DNA from: CANRIN01 sp964493515
GTDB lineage: Bacteria; Bacillota; Clostridia; Oscillospirales; JAAYOS01
Direction of reading: 5' to 3'
DNA length: 18,825 nt
NCBI GenBank assembly: GCA_964493515.1
Contig: CAZBNJ010000030.1
Location: 1-18,825, forward strand
Below the pieces are notes generated by a model. The model saw only the letters and a list, made by a program, of their open reading frames with translations, had not been told where the DNA came from and did no database searches. The position numbers and the translations under genes are program-made. Shown one piece after another: positions 6,541-14,800 of this stretch (its first letter is position 1; each line of letters opens with the position of its first letter).

Positions 6541-8619
6541 TCACACGCCGAACAGCAGCTCGCCGTATGTCGGGAACGCCCAGTACTTCTCCCCGACCAC
6601 CGTCTCAAGCTCGTCGGCTACCGCGCGAAGCTCCTGCATCGCCACAAATACAACGTCGCGATAGTAGCCCGCGCAGTCGGACACCTCAGCATAATTTTTA
6701 ACCTCCAGAAGCGCTTTGTCAAGGGTCTCGACCTTTTTTGAGATGGATGCACAAAGCGCGCTGATCTTTGAAAGCAGATTTGTCTCAAATTCACAAGAGA
6801 TATCCTTGCTTATCGCGCACTTGTTCGTCGCCGTCTCCGCGAGATCCTTCATATAAGCGAGGCCGGAGGGAAGTATCTCCTTGTTCGCCATGTCTATCAT
6901 GGTCAGCGCCTCGATGTTTATCACCTTGCAGTAGTTCTCGAGCATTATCTCGGTGCGGCTCACCAGCTCTGCGCGGGTGAACACGCGGTGCTTCTCGAAC
7001 AGCGCGACGTTCTTCTCGTCGCAGTAGTGCGGCATCGCCTCAGCCGAGCTGCGGAAGTTGAGCAGTCCGCGCTTCTCCGCCTCGGTCACCCACTCCGCCG
7101 CATAGCCGTCGCCGTTGAAGATTATCCGTCCGTTGTCGCGCAGTATCTCTCGCACCACGTCCAGCGGCTTCTCCCCGCGCTCGAGCTTGTCTGCGATGAA
7201 GAACAGCGCGTCGGCGGTGATGGTGTTCAGTACGATGTTCGCGCCGGCTATCGACACGGGCGCGCCGAGCGAGCGGAACTCGAACTTGTTGCCGGTAAAG
7301 GCAAACGGCGACGTGCGGTTGCGGTCGGTGGTGTCGCGATAGAGGTTCGGCAGCGCCTCGACCGACGTGTCGAGCACGCCGACGCTGTCCGGCTTGTAGT
7401 CCTTGCCCTGCGCTATCGACTCGAGCACCGCCTCGATCTCGGTGCCGACGAACATCGACATGATGGCGGGAGGTGCCTCGTTGCCGCCCAGACGGTGGTC
7501 GTTGCCCGCGCCCGCGGCGGATATGCGGAGCAGGTCCTGATGCTCGTCCACCGCCTTGATTATCGCGGCGAGGAACACGAGGAAGGGTATGTTCTCCGAC
7601 GGCTCCTTGCCGGGGTCGAGCAGGTTCTGCCCCTTGTCGGTGGCTATCGACCAGTTGTTGTGCTTGCCGCTTCCGTTCACGCCCGCAAACGGCTTTTCGT
7701 GCAGCAGGCAGACAAGTCCGTGGCGCAGCGCGACCTTCTTCATCAGCTCCATCGTCAGCTGATTGTGGTCGCAGGCGATGTTGGTGCGCTCGTATATCGG
7801 CGCAAGCTCGTGCTGCGCGGGCGCGACCTCGTTGTGCTCGGTCTTTGCGTAGACACCGAGCTTCCACAGCTCCTCGTCAAGCTCCTTCATATACGCCTGC
7901 ACGCGCGGCTTGATGCTGCCGAAGAAGTGATCCTCAAGCTCCTGACCCTTCGGCGCCTTCGAGCCGAACAGCGTGCGTCCGGTGAATATCAGATCCTTGC
8001 GCTTGTCGAACATCTCCTTCGTCACAAGGAAATACTCCTGCTCCGGACCGACGGTGGTCACAACGTGCTCCGCGTCTATGCCGAGACACTTCAGCACGCG
8101 TACCGCCTGGGTGTTTATCGCCGTCATCGAGCGCAGCAGCGGGGTCTTTTTGTCCAGCGCCTCGCCCGAATAGCTGTAAAACGCGGTCGGGATGCAGAGC
8201 GTGTTCTCCTTTATAAACGCATAGGAGGTCGGGTCCCATCCGGTATAGCCGCGAGCCTCAAAGGTCGCGCGCAGACCGCCCGACGGGAAGCTGGACGCGT
8301 CCGGCTCACCCTTTATCAGCTCCTTGCCCGAAAACTCCATTATCACCTTGCCCTCACCCGCCGGCGAGATAAAGCTGTCGTGCTTCTCGGCGGTTATGCC
8401 GGTCATCGGCTGGAACCAGTGGGTAAAGTGGGTCGCGCCCTTCTCTATCGCCCAGTCCTTCATCGCGTTCGCGACCACCGCCGCGACCGAGTCGTCCAGG
8501 CTCTCGCCGTTCTCCATCGTTCTGCGGACGGCGCGGTAGACGTCCTTCGGCAGACGCTCGCGCATCGCCTGCTCGTTGAACACCATGCTTCCGAACAGTT
8601 CGGGTATGTTGCTCGCCAT
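6541..8619 (-). CDS. glnN: Glutamine synthetase type III
   Basis: ATP-dependent synthesis of glutamine from glutamate and ammonium. The 692-residue length is that of GSIII, much longer than the 440-470 residues of GlnA. GSIII hallmarks are visible: MVFNEQAMRERLP near the N-terminus, THWFQPMTG (66-74), GPEQEYFL (191-198), EHNEVAPAQHE (261-271), NGSGKHNNWS (315-324) and GNDHRLGGNEAP. The ATG at 8619 has GGGGGA upstream. A near-consensus promoter (8707-8735) overlaps a dyad, and the leader contains a strong hairpin and a T-tract hairpin, suggesting both initiation and elongation control. It diverges from purA and probably continues into purF. Confidence 0.97.
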   Translation of the reverse strand: MASNIPELFGSMVFNEQAMRERLPKDVYRAVRRTMENGESLDDSVAAVVANAMKDWAIEKGATHFTHWFQPMTGITAEKHDSFISPAGEGKVIMEFSGKELIKGEPDASSFPSGGLRATFEARGYTGWDPTSYAFIKENTLCIPTAFYSYSGEALDKKTPLLRSMTAINTQAVRVLKCLGIDAEHVVTTVGPEQEYFLVTKEMFDKRKDLIFTGRTLFGSKAPKGQELEDHFFGSIKPRVQAYMKELDEELWKLGVYAKTEHNEVAPAQHELAPIYERTNIACDHNQLTMELMKKVALRHGLVCLLHEKPFAGVNGSGKHNNWSIATDKGQNLLDPGKEPSENIPFLVFLAAIIKAVDEHQDLLRISAAGAGNDHRLGGNEAPPAIMSMFVGTEIEAVLESIAQGKDYKPDSVGVLDTSVEALPNLYRDTTDRNRTSPFAFTGNKFEFRSLGAPVSIAGANIVLNTITADALFFIADKLERGEKPLDVVREILRDNGRIIFNGDGYAAEWVTEAEKRGLLNFRSSAEAMPHYCDEKNVALFEKHRVFTRAELVSRTEIMLENYCKVINIEALTMIDMANKEILPSGLAYMKDLAETATNKCAISKDISCEFETNLLSKISALCASISKKVETLDKALLEVKNYAEVSDCAGYYRDVVFVAMQELRAVADELETVVGEKYWAFPTYGELLFGV

Positions 8620-8633
8620 ACTGTTTTTCCCCC

Positions 8634-8656
8634 AAAAAATCAGTTTCTTGAACTAA
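8634..8656 (-). promoter_or_regulatory. Terminator-like hairpin in the glnN leader
   Basis: On the minus strand a six-pair AU-rich stem (arms 8651-8656 and 8640-8645) with a five-base loop is followed by six T residues (8634-8639), just before the glnN SD. Its ascending arm can alternatively pair in a different stem that uses the base of the strong upstream hairpin (8658-8690), which is the geometry of a weak attenuator. The stem has few G-C pairs, so function is uncertain. Confidence 0.4.
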
Positions 8657-8657
8657 G

Positions 8658-8690
8658 AAAGGCGCGACGGGTAGCTCCCGCAGCGCCTTT
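8658..8690 (-). promoter_or_regulatory. Strong stem-loop in the glnN 5' leader
   Basis: Arms AAAGGCGC (8658-8665) and GCGCCTTT (8683-8690) pair perfectly, with an inner CGGG/CCCG stem (8668-8671 with 8677-8680) and a five-base apical loop. The structure lies about 10 bases after the expected transcription start. On the glnN strand it is followed by a T-rich but interrupted stretch, so it could act as a terminator or as a protein-binding hairpin. The loop does not fit the A1/G4 hexaloop that I recall for ANTAR targets. Confidence 0.6.
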
Positions 8691-8706
8691 GCTGTCTATA
8701 CTGAAA

Positions 8707-8735
8707 AGTATATTCCTGCCGGTACGATTTGTCAA
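8707..8735 (-). promoter_or_regulatory. Promoter for glnN
   Basis: On the minus strand the -35 is a perfect TTGACA (8730-8735) and the -10 is TATACT (8707-8712), with a 17-base spacer. Predicted transcripts have a leader of about 80 bases. The -35 is embedded in the dyad at 8723-8740. Confidence 0.88.
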
Positions 8736-8740
8736 TCGTA
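8723..8740. promoter_or_regulatory. Candidate operator: dyad over the glnN -35
   Basis: TACGATT (8723-8729) and AATCGTA (8734-8740) are perfect inverted arms separated by four bases, and the -35 hexamer of the glnN promoter lies inside them. This is the position expected for a repressor site. The regulator is unknown. Confidence 0.5.
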
Positions 8741-8744
8741 TAAA

Positions 8745-8760
8745 ACGCTAAAATTAGCGT
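8745..8760. promoter_or_regulatory. Second dyad between the glnN and purA promoters
   Basis: ACGCTAA and TTAGCGT arms are separated by two bases. It lies upstream of both -35 boxes (10 bases from the glnN -35, 44 from the purA -35), a position suiting an activator or shared regulator. Its sequence differs from the 8723-8740 dyad. Confidence 0.4.
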
Positions 8761-8803
8761 GAAGTCGCGGCGCGGTTTGGGCGTTTTGCCGCGTCGTCTG
8801 CAT

Positions 8804-8832
8804 TTGACAATTACCGCTCCGTGTTGTATAAT
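8804..8832 (+). promoter_or_regulatory. Consensus promoter for the purA operon
   Basis: TTGACA (8804-8809) and TATAAT (8827-8832) are both perfect sigma-A hexamers with a 17-base spacer. Such a strong core promoter usually needs control after initiation, consistent with the hairpin that begins at the predicted start site. Confidence 0.93.
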
Positions 8833-8838
8833 GTTGTA

Positions 8839-8874
8839 TCGGGAGAATTGCGGAGGCAGTTCGCCCGAGTTTTT
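8839..8874 (+). promoter_or_regulatory. Terminator-like hairpin at the 5' end of the purA transcript
   Basis: TCGGG (8839-8843) pairs with CCCGA (8864-8868), and an inner AATTGC/GCAGTT stem (8846-8851 with 8856-8861) closes a GGAG loop. A run of five T residues follows (8870-8874). The structure starts within a base or two of the predicted transcription start and ends about 50 bases before purA. It could be an attenuator for the whole purA-ANTAR-carAB operon or a 5' mRNA-stabilising stem. Confidence 0.55.
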
Positions 8875-8925
8875 GTGTGTATGGAAAATAAGCAAATTCT
8901 GCGGTGATAAGGAGAGGTTTTCGGT

Positions 8926-10200
8926 ATGATTACAGCAGTTGTCGGTATCAACTGGGGCGACGAGGGCAAGGGCCGCATGGTCGATATGCTTGCCGAAAAG
9001 CAGGACATCGTCTGCCGCTACCAGGGCGGAAACAACGCCGGTCACACGGTGGTCAATCCATTCGGAAAGTTTGTCTTGAACCTCATTCCCTGCGGAATAT
9101 TCCATAAAGGCGTCGTAAACATTCTCGGCGGCGGCATGGTCGTCGATCTCGAGCATCTCTGTGGCGAGATCGAAAATCTCCGCGAGCGCGGCATCGAGAT
9201 CACGCCCGAAAACCTGATGATAAGCCATCGCGCGACGATACTCATGCCGTGGGACGTGGCGCAGGACAAGCTGGAAGAGGGTCGTCTCAAGGACGCGAAG
9301 TACGGCTCGACCAACCGCGGCATCGCGCCGATATACGGCGACAAGTACATGAAAAAGTCGCTGCGCGCGGGCGATCTGCTCCATCCCGAGTATATGAAAA
9401 GCACGCTCAAGGGGCTTGTCGAGTGGAAGAACCTGACCATCGAGCGGGTCTACGGCGCCGAGCCGTTCACCTACGAGGCAATGCTCGAGTGGCTGGAGAC
9501 CTACGGCGGCAAGCTCAGGGACTTTGTAAAGAACACCGACGAATATCTCTACGAGGCGCACAAGGCGGGCAAGGACATCATGTTCGAGGCTCAGCTCGCC
9601 GCGCTTCGCGACATAGACTACGGCATCTACCCCTACACCACATCGTCGAACACCATCGCGGCTTACGGCCCGATAGGCGCGGGCATACCCGGTGCGCGGA
9701 TCGATCTGGTGGTCGGCGTGGTCAAGTCGTTCTCCACCTGCGTGGGCGAAGGCCCGTTCGCCGTTGAGATGTTCGGCGAGGAGGCGGAGAAGCTGCGTCA
9801 GGCGACCGGCGAATACGGCGCGGCGACAGGCCGTCCCCGCCGCGTAGGCCCGTTCGACGCGGTCGCGACCCGCTACGGCACCCGCGTGCAGGGTGCGGAC
9901 TACCTGGTGCTTACCAAGCTCGACAACCTGGACACCCAGGAGAAGATACGCGTCTGCGTCGCCTACGACGTGGACGGCGAGCGCGTCGTAAACTTCCCCA
10001 CCGGCGAGGCGCTGAACAAGGCAAAGCCGATATACGAGGAGCTGCCCGGCTGGAACTGCGACATAACCGGCTGCCGCAAGCCCTCCGACCTTCCCAAGGA
10101 AGCGCTCGACTACATCAAGTTCGTTGAAAAGGTGTGCGAGTGCCCGATAAAGTATGTCTCGGTCGGTCCCGAGCGCGAGGCGTACATCGAAATGTATTGA
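8926..10200 (+). CDS. purA: Adenylosuccinate synthetase
   Basis: GTP-dependent condensation of IMP with aspartate to adenylosuccinate, the first step from IMP to AMP. The 424-residue protein has the P-loop-like GINWGDEGKGRMVD near the N-terminus, GGNNAGHTVV, TNRGIAPIYGDKY, FEAQLAALRDIDYGIYPYTTSS and the C-terminal GTP-base region with LTKLDNLD. Length is normal. The ATG at 8926 follows AAGGAGAGG. It is the first gene of the operon driven by the consensus promoter at 8804, and its TGA overlaps the TTG start of the ANTAR regulator, so the two are translationally coupled. The opposite-strand neighbour is glnN. Confidence 0.97.
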   Translation: MITAVVGINWGDEGKGRMVDMLAEKQDIVCRYQGGNNAGHTVVNPFGKFVLNLIPCGIFHKGVVNILGGGMVVDLEHLCGEIENLRERGIEITPENLMISHRATILMPWDVAQDKLEEGRLKDAKYGSTNRGIAPIYGDKYMKKSLRAGDLLHPEYMKSTLKGLVEWKNLTIERVYGAEPFTYEAMLEWLETYGGKLRDFVKNTDEYLYEAHKAGKDIMFEAQLAALRDIDYGIYPYTTSSNTIAAYGPIGAGIPGARIDLVVGVVKSFSTCVGEGPFAVEMFGEEAEKLRQATGEYGAATGRPRRVGPFDAVATRYGTRVQGADYLVLTKLDNLDTQEKIRVCVAYDVDGERVVNFPTGEALNKAKPIYEELPGWNCDITGCRKPSDLPKEALDYIKFVEKVCECPIKYVSVGPEREAYIEMY

Positions 10201-10757
10201 GCGAGGCGATAATCGTCTCGAACGCCGACAGCGCCGAGCGCATACGCTCGTGGGTCGAGACGGAGGGGGTGCGCTGCACCGCCGTCTGCGACACGGAGAC
10301 GGCGATACGGCTCATCGCGTCGCGCGAGTTCGAGCTGGCGATAATCAACTCATCCGCCTGCGGCGAGGACACGGTCTCACTCGCCCTTGCCGCAAGCCGA
10401 TCGGGCGCGGGAACGATACTGCTCGCGCTGCGGCATGAATCCGAGCGTCTCGCCGCCGAGCTTGTCCCAAAGGGCGTCGCGGTGCTCGAGCGTCCGATAA
10501 GCCGGGGGCTCTTCCGTCAGGCTCTGCACCTGATGGACGCGGCGCGGCGGCACATCGAGAGCTATCGCGGCGAGCTTATCCGGCTGCGCGCGCAGCTCGA
10601 TGAGACCAAGCTCATCGACCGCGCGAAATGCGTCCTGATACAGTACCTCGGGTTAGATGAGCGGGACGCGCACAGATACATCGAAAAGCAATCGATGGAC
10701 ATGCGGCTCAGCCGCCGCGAGATTGCCGAGAATATTTTGAAAACATATGAGAGCTAA
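10197..10757 (+). CDS. ANTAR-domain antiterminator with degenerate receiver
   Basis: A 186-residue NasT/AmiR-type regulator. The C-terminal ANTAR domain (about 126-182: LIDRAKCVLIQYLGLDERDAHRYIEKQS followed by SRREIAENIL, read as separate blocks) is a three-helix RNA-binding module that normally prevents transcription termination in leader RNAs. Residues 2-115 have a receiver-like fold pattern, but the phospho-acceptor Asp is Asn51 in LAIIN, and the conserved Lys of the KP motif is Arg99 (ERPI). It should therefore not signal by classical phosphorylation. The start is TTG at 10197 inside the purA stop (TTGA); there is no close SD, so it is probably made by coupling. Ten bases separate it from carA. 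Likely targets are leader hairpins of nitrogen genes, perhaps those of glnN and purA. Confidence 0.9.
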   Translation: MSEAIIVSNADSAERIRSWVETEGVRCTAVCDTETAIRLIASREFELAIINSSACGEDTVSLALAASRSGAGTILLALRHESERLAAELVPKGVAVLERPISRGLFRQALHLMDAARRHIESYRGELIRLRAQLDETKLIDRAKCVLIQYLGLDERDAHRYIEKQSMDMRLSRREIAENILKTYES

Positions 10758-10767
10758 AGGTGAGAAG

Positions 10768-11832
10768 ATGAAGAAAAAAGCGTACCTTCTGTTGGAAAAC
10801 GGCAAAGTGTTCGAGGGTGAGGCGTTCGGTGCCGAGCGCGAGTGCGTGGGTGAACTTGTTTTCACGACCGGCATGGTCGGCTATCTGGAGACGTTGACCG
10901 ATCCGAGCTATTACGGCCAGATCGTGATGCAGACCTTCCCGCTCGTCGGCAACTACGGCGTTATTCCCGATGATTTCGAGAGTGCCAAGCCCCGCCTGAA
11001 AGCTTATATCGTTCGTGAGTGGTGTCAAGAACCTTCTAATTTCCGTTCGGAAGGTGCTCTTGACGCTTTTTTGAAAGCGAACGACATTCCCGGGCTGTGC
11101 GGCATCGACACGCGGGCACTGACCCGCATCGTGCGCGAGCACGGCGTGATGAACGCGCGGATAACCTATTCGCCTGACCCCAAGGTGGACGACGAGCTTA
11201 GAAACTATCGCGTGCTCGACGCGGTGAAGTCGGTCTCCACCGGCGAGACGCTGACCGACGGCGAGGGCAGGCGTGTCGTGCTCATGGACTTCGGCGCGAA
11301 GTCGCACATCGAACGCGAGCTTGTCTCCCGCGGATGCGAGGTCGTCACCGTCCCCTACTCCACCACCGCCGACGAGATACTCGCGATGAAGCCCGCCGGA
11401 GTGATGCTCTCAAACGGCCCGGGCGACCCCGCCGAGAACAAGGACGCGATAAAGACGATAAAGAAGCTTGTCGCAAAGCGCGTGCCGATGTTCGGCATCT
11501 GCCTCGGACACCAGCTGCTCGCGCTCGCGAACGGCGCCAAGACCGAGAAGCTCAAGTACGGCCATCGCGGCGGCAATCAGCCCGCGCTCGAGCTTGCGAC
11601 CGGTCGGGTGTACATCACGTCGCAGAACCACGGCTACGCGGTCGTCAGCTCAAGCCTGCCCGACTGCGCGCGCGAGAGCTTTATAAACGTGAACGACAAG
11701 ACCTGCGAGGGCGTTGAATACTCGAACTCCCCCGCGTTTTCGGTGCAGTTCCACCCCGAGGCCTGCGCCGGTCCGCGCGACACCGCGTGGCTGTTCGACA
11801 AATTCGTAAGCATGTGCGAGGAGGTGCGCTGA
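10768..11832 (+). CDS. carA: Carbamoyl-phosphate synthase small (glutaminase) subunit
   Basis: It hydrolyses glutamine and channels ammonia to CarB for carbamoyl phosphate, feeding pyrimidine and arginine synthesis. The 354-residue protein has the CarA N-domain (LENGKVFEGEAFG, FTTGMVGYLE, DTRALTR) and a class I amidotransferase domain with nucleophile Cys245 (FGICLGHQ), His329 and Glu331 (FHPEA). The ATG at 10768 follows AAGGTGAG; an ATG at 10747 in frame lacks an SD and overlaps the ANTAR stop. A short internal stretch (about 11010-11085) uses T- and A-ending codons unlike the rest of the gene and forms a terminator-like hairpin. The stop overlaps the carB start by one base. Confidence 0.96.
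   Translation: MKKKAYLLLENGKVFEGEAFGAERECVGELVFTTGMVGYLETLTDPSYYGQIVMQTFPLVGNYGVIPDDFESAKPRLKAYIVREWCQEPSNFRSEGALDAFLKANDIPGLCGIDTRALTRIVREHGVMNARITYSPDPKVDDELRNYRVLDAVKSVSTGETLTDGEGRRVVLMDFGAKSHIERELVSRGCEVVTVPYSTTADEILAMKPAGVMLSNGPGDPAENKDAIKTIKKLVAKRVPMFGICLGHQLLALANGAKTEKLKYGHRGGNQPALELATGRVYITSQNHGYAVVSSSLPDCARESFINVNDKTCEGVEYSNSPAFSVQFHPEACAGPRDTAWLFDKFVSMCEEVR
11024..11072 (+). other. Terminator-like hairpin inside carA
   Basis: GTCAAGA plus ACCTTC (11024-11036) pairs with GAAGGT (11050-11055) and TCTTGAC (11058-11064), giving 13 pairs with a two-base bulge and a 13-base loop. GC and six T residues follow (11067-11072). It lies in carA codons 86-102. Whether it terminates or pauses transcription is unknown. 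Confidence 0.5.
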
Positions 11833-14800
11833 TGCCGCTCAAACCTGGAATTCGCAAAGTTATGGTCATCGGCTCCGGCCCTATCGTCATCGGACAGGCG
11901 GCGGAGTTCGACTATGCGGGCACGCAGGCGTGCCGCGCGCTGAAGGAGGACGGTCTCGAGGTCGTTCTGGTCAACTCCAACCCCGCCACGATAATGACCG
12001 ACCAGGCGATGGCGGACCACATCTATATCGAGCCGCTGACCATACCCACCATCACCCGCATAATCGAGAAGGAGCGCCCGGACAGCCTGCTCTCGACCCT
12101 CGGTGGCCAGACCGGACTTACGCTGTCGATGCAGCTCGCTAAGAGCGGCGTGCTCGAACAGTACGGTGTGCGGCTGCTCGGCGCGGATCCGCTGACCATC
12201 GACAAGGCTGAGGACCGCGAGATGTTCAAGGAGACGATGGAAAAGATCGGTCAGCCCTGCATTCCGTCGATAACCGTGACCGACGTCGAGAGCGCGGTGG
12301 AGTTTGCGGGCGAGATCGGCTATCCGCTTGTCATCCGCCCCGCGTTCACCCTCGGCGGAACGGGCGGCGGCATCGTTTCAAACGAGAGCGAGCTTCGCGA
12401 GATATGCGGAGGCGGTCTCGCGCTGTCGCCGATACACCAGGTGCTCGTCGAGCGCTGCGTCAGCGGATGGAAGGAGATAGAGTTCGAGGTCATACGCGAC
12501 TCGAAGGCAAACGTCATTACCGTCTGCTCGATGGAAAACTTCGACCCGGTCGGCGTCCACACCGGCGACAGCATCGTCATCGCGCCCGCCGTCACCCTGT
12601 CCGACAAGGAGTATCAGATGCTCCGCTCGGCGGCGCTCGCGATAGTGGACGAGCTTGGCGTGGAGGGCGGCTGCAACTGCCAGTTTGCGCTCAATCCCGA
12701 CTCGTTCGAGTACGCGGTCATCGAGGTCAACCCGCGCGTCAGCCGCTCGTCGGCGCTCGCGTCCAAGGCGACCGGCTATCCGATAGCCAAGGTCGCCACC
12801 AAAATAGCCATCGGCTACACCCTCGACGAGATACCGAACGCGGTCACCGGCAGCACCAGCGCGTGCTTCGAGCCGTCGATAGACTATGTGGTGGTCAAGC
12901 TGCCCAAGTGGCCGTTTGACAAGTTCGTATACGCAAAAAAGACGCTGGGCACGCAGATGAAGGCGACCGGCGAGGTCATGGCGATAGGCACCGGCTTTGA
13001 GCAGGCGATAATGAAGGCTGTGCGCGGCGCGGAGATATCCCATCCCGACCTGCGCGACGCGGCGTGCGAGGCGATGTCCGACGACGAGCTGCGAAAGAAG
13101 CTGCACGACTGCGACGACACCCGCCTTTTCACCGTCTACGAGGCGATACGCCGGGATTTCAGCTACGACGAGATATTCGACGCCACCAAGATAGACCGCT
13201 GGTTCCTCGCGAAGCTCCGCAACCTCGCCGACTGCGAGCGCGAGCTGTGCGAGGCAAAGACGCTTTCCGACGAGCTGTACCTGCGCGCAAAGCGTCTCGG
13301 CTACACCGACTCGTCGATAAAGCGTATAAGCGGCAAATCGCCGAAGAAGCCCCGACTTCCGGTGTACAAGATGGTGGACACCTGTGCCGCCGAGTTCAAG
13401 GCGGAGACCCCCTACTTCTACTCCACCTTTGACAGCGAGAACGAGGCCGCCGAGTTCCTTGCCGAGCACAAGCCGAAGGACAAAAAGACGGTCATAGTCT
13501 TTGGTTCCGGCCCGATACGCATCGGTCAGGGCATCGAATTCGACTACGCGTCGGTTCACTGCGTCTGGGCGCTGAAAAAGGCGGGCTTCGACGTGGTCAT
13601 CGTGAACAACAACCCCGAGACCGTCTCCACCGACTTTGACACGGCGGACAGGCTCTACTTCGAGCCGTTGACCGAGGAGGACGTCGCGGGCATACTCGAC
13701 ACCGAAAAGCCCTACGGCGTTGTGGTCGCGTTCGGCGGTCAGACCGCGATAAAGCTCACCCACTTCCTCGACCGCACCGGTCAGAATATACTCGGCACAT
13801 CCGCCGACAGCATCGACGCGGCGGAGGACAGAGAGCGCTTTGACGAGCTGCTCGAGCGGCTTGGCATCAAGCGCCCGCGCGGCGAGACGGTCATGACCTG
13901 CGAGGAGGCACTCGCGGTCGCGAAGAAGGTCGGCTATCCCGTGCTGCTGCGGCCGAGCTACGTCCTCGGCGGTCAGAACATGATAATCGCGTTTGGCGAG
14001 GCGGACGTGCGCGAATACATGGGCATAATCCTCTCGCACGGCATAGAAAACCCGGTGCTCATCGACAAATATCTCATGGGCACCGAGCTTGAGGTGGACG
14101 CCATATGCGACGGCGACGACGTGCTCATCCCCGGCATCATGGAGCACATCGAGCGCGCGGGCGTTCACTCGGGCGACAGCATAGCGGTCTACCCCTCCTG
14201 GAACATCGACGACGACATGACCGAGCGCATCTGCCGCAGCGCGCGCGAGCTTGCGGTCGGGCTGAACACCAAGGGTCTTGTCAACATCCAGTATCTCATC
14301 TACGAAAACGAGCTGTATGTCATAGAGGTCAATCCGCGCTCCTCCCGCACCGTGCCCTACATATCCAAGGTGACCGGCGTGCCGATGGTCGACCTCGCCA
14401 CCCGCGCGATGCTCGGCGAAAAGCTGCGCGACATGGGCTACGGCACCGGACTGTTCCGCACGCCGCCGTATGTCGCGGTCAAGGTGCCGGTGTTCTCGTT
14501 TGAAAAGCTCAGCGACGTGGACACGCAGCTCGGGCCGGAGATGAAGTCCACCGGTGAGGTTCTCGGCATCGCGGGCACGATGGACGAGGCGATATACAAG
14601 GGACTGCGCGCGGCGGGCTACCGCATGCAGAAGGGCGGCGGCGTGTTCATCACCGTGCGCGACAGCGACAAGCCGGAGATACCCGACGTCGCAAAGCGGT
14701 TCTACGAGCTTGGTTTTACCATCTACGCGACCGCCGGCACAGCCGAACTTCTCGGACGCACCGGCATACCCGCGGTCGTTGTCAAGAAGATACACCAGAG

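Noticed and set aside
5165..6664. 499-residue open frame on the plus strand opposite purF
   Set aside because: Antisense shadow of purF with no recognisable domain; it also runs through the shared glnN-purF junction.
6988..8751. 587-residue open frame on the plus strand opposite glnN
   Set aside because: It lies fully antisense to an unmistakable GSIII gene, has low-complexity composition and no plausible SD.
8634..8874. Canonical ANTAR dual-hexaloop RNA target in the glnN or purA leader
   Set aside because: I looked for two adjacent stems with six-base loops having A at position 1 and G at position 4; the loops seen have four or five bases and do not fit, so a canonical target is not claimed.
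12378..14795. 805-residue open frame on the minus strand inside carB
   Set aside because: It is the antisense shadow of a GC-rich gene with strong codon bias; the protein is Arg/Val/His-rich, matches no family, and carB on the plus strand is certain.
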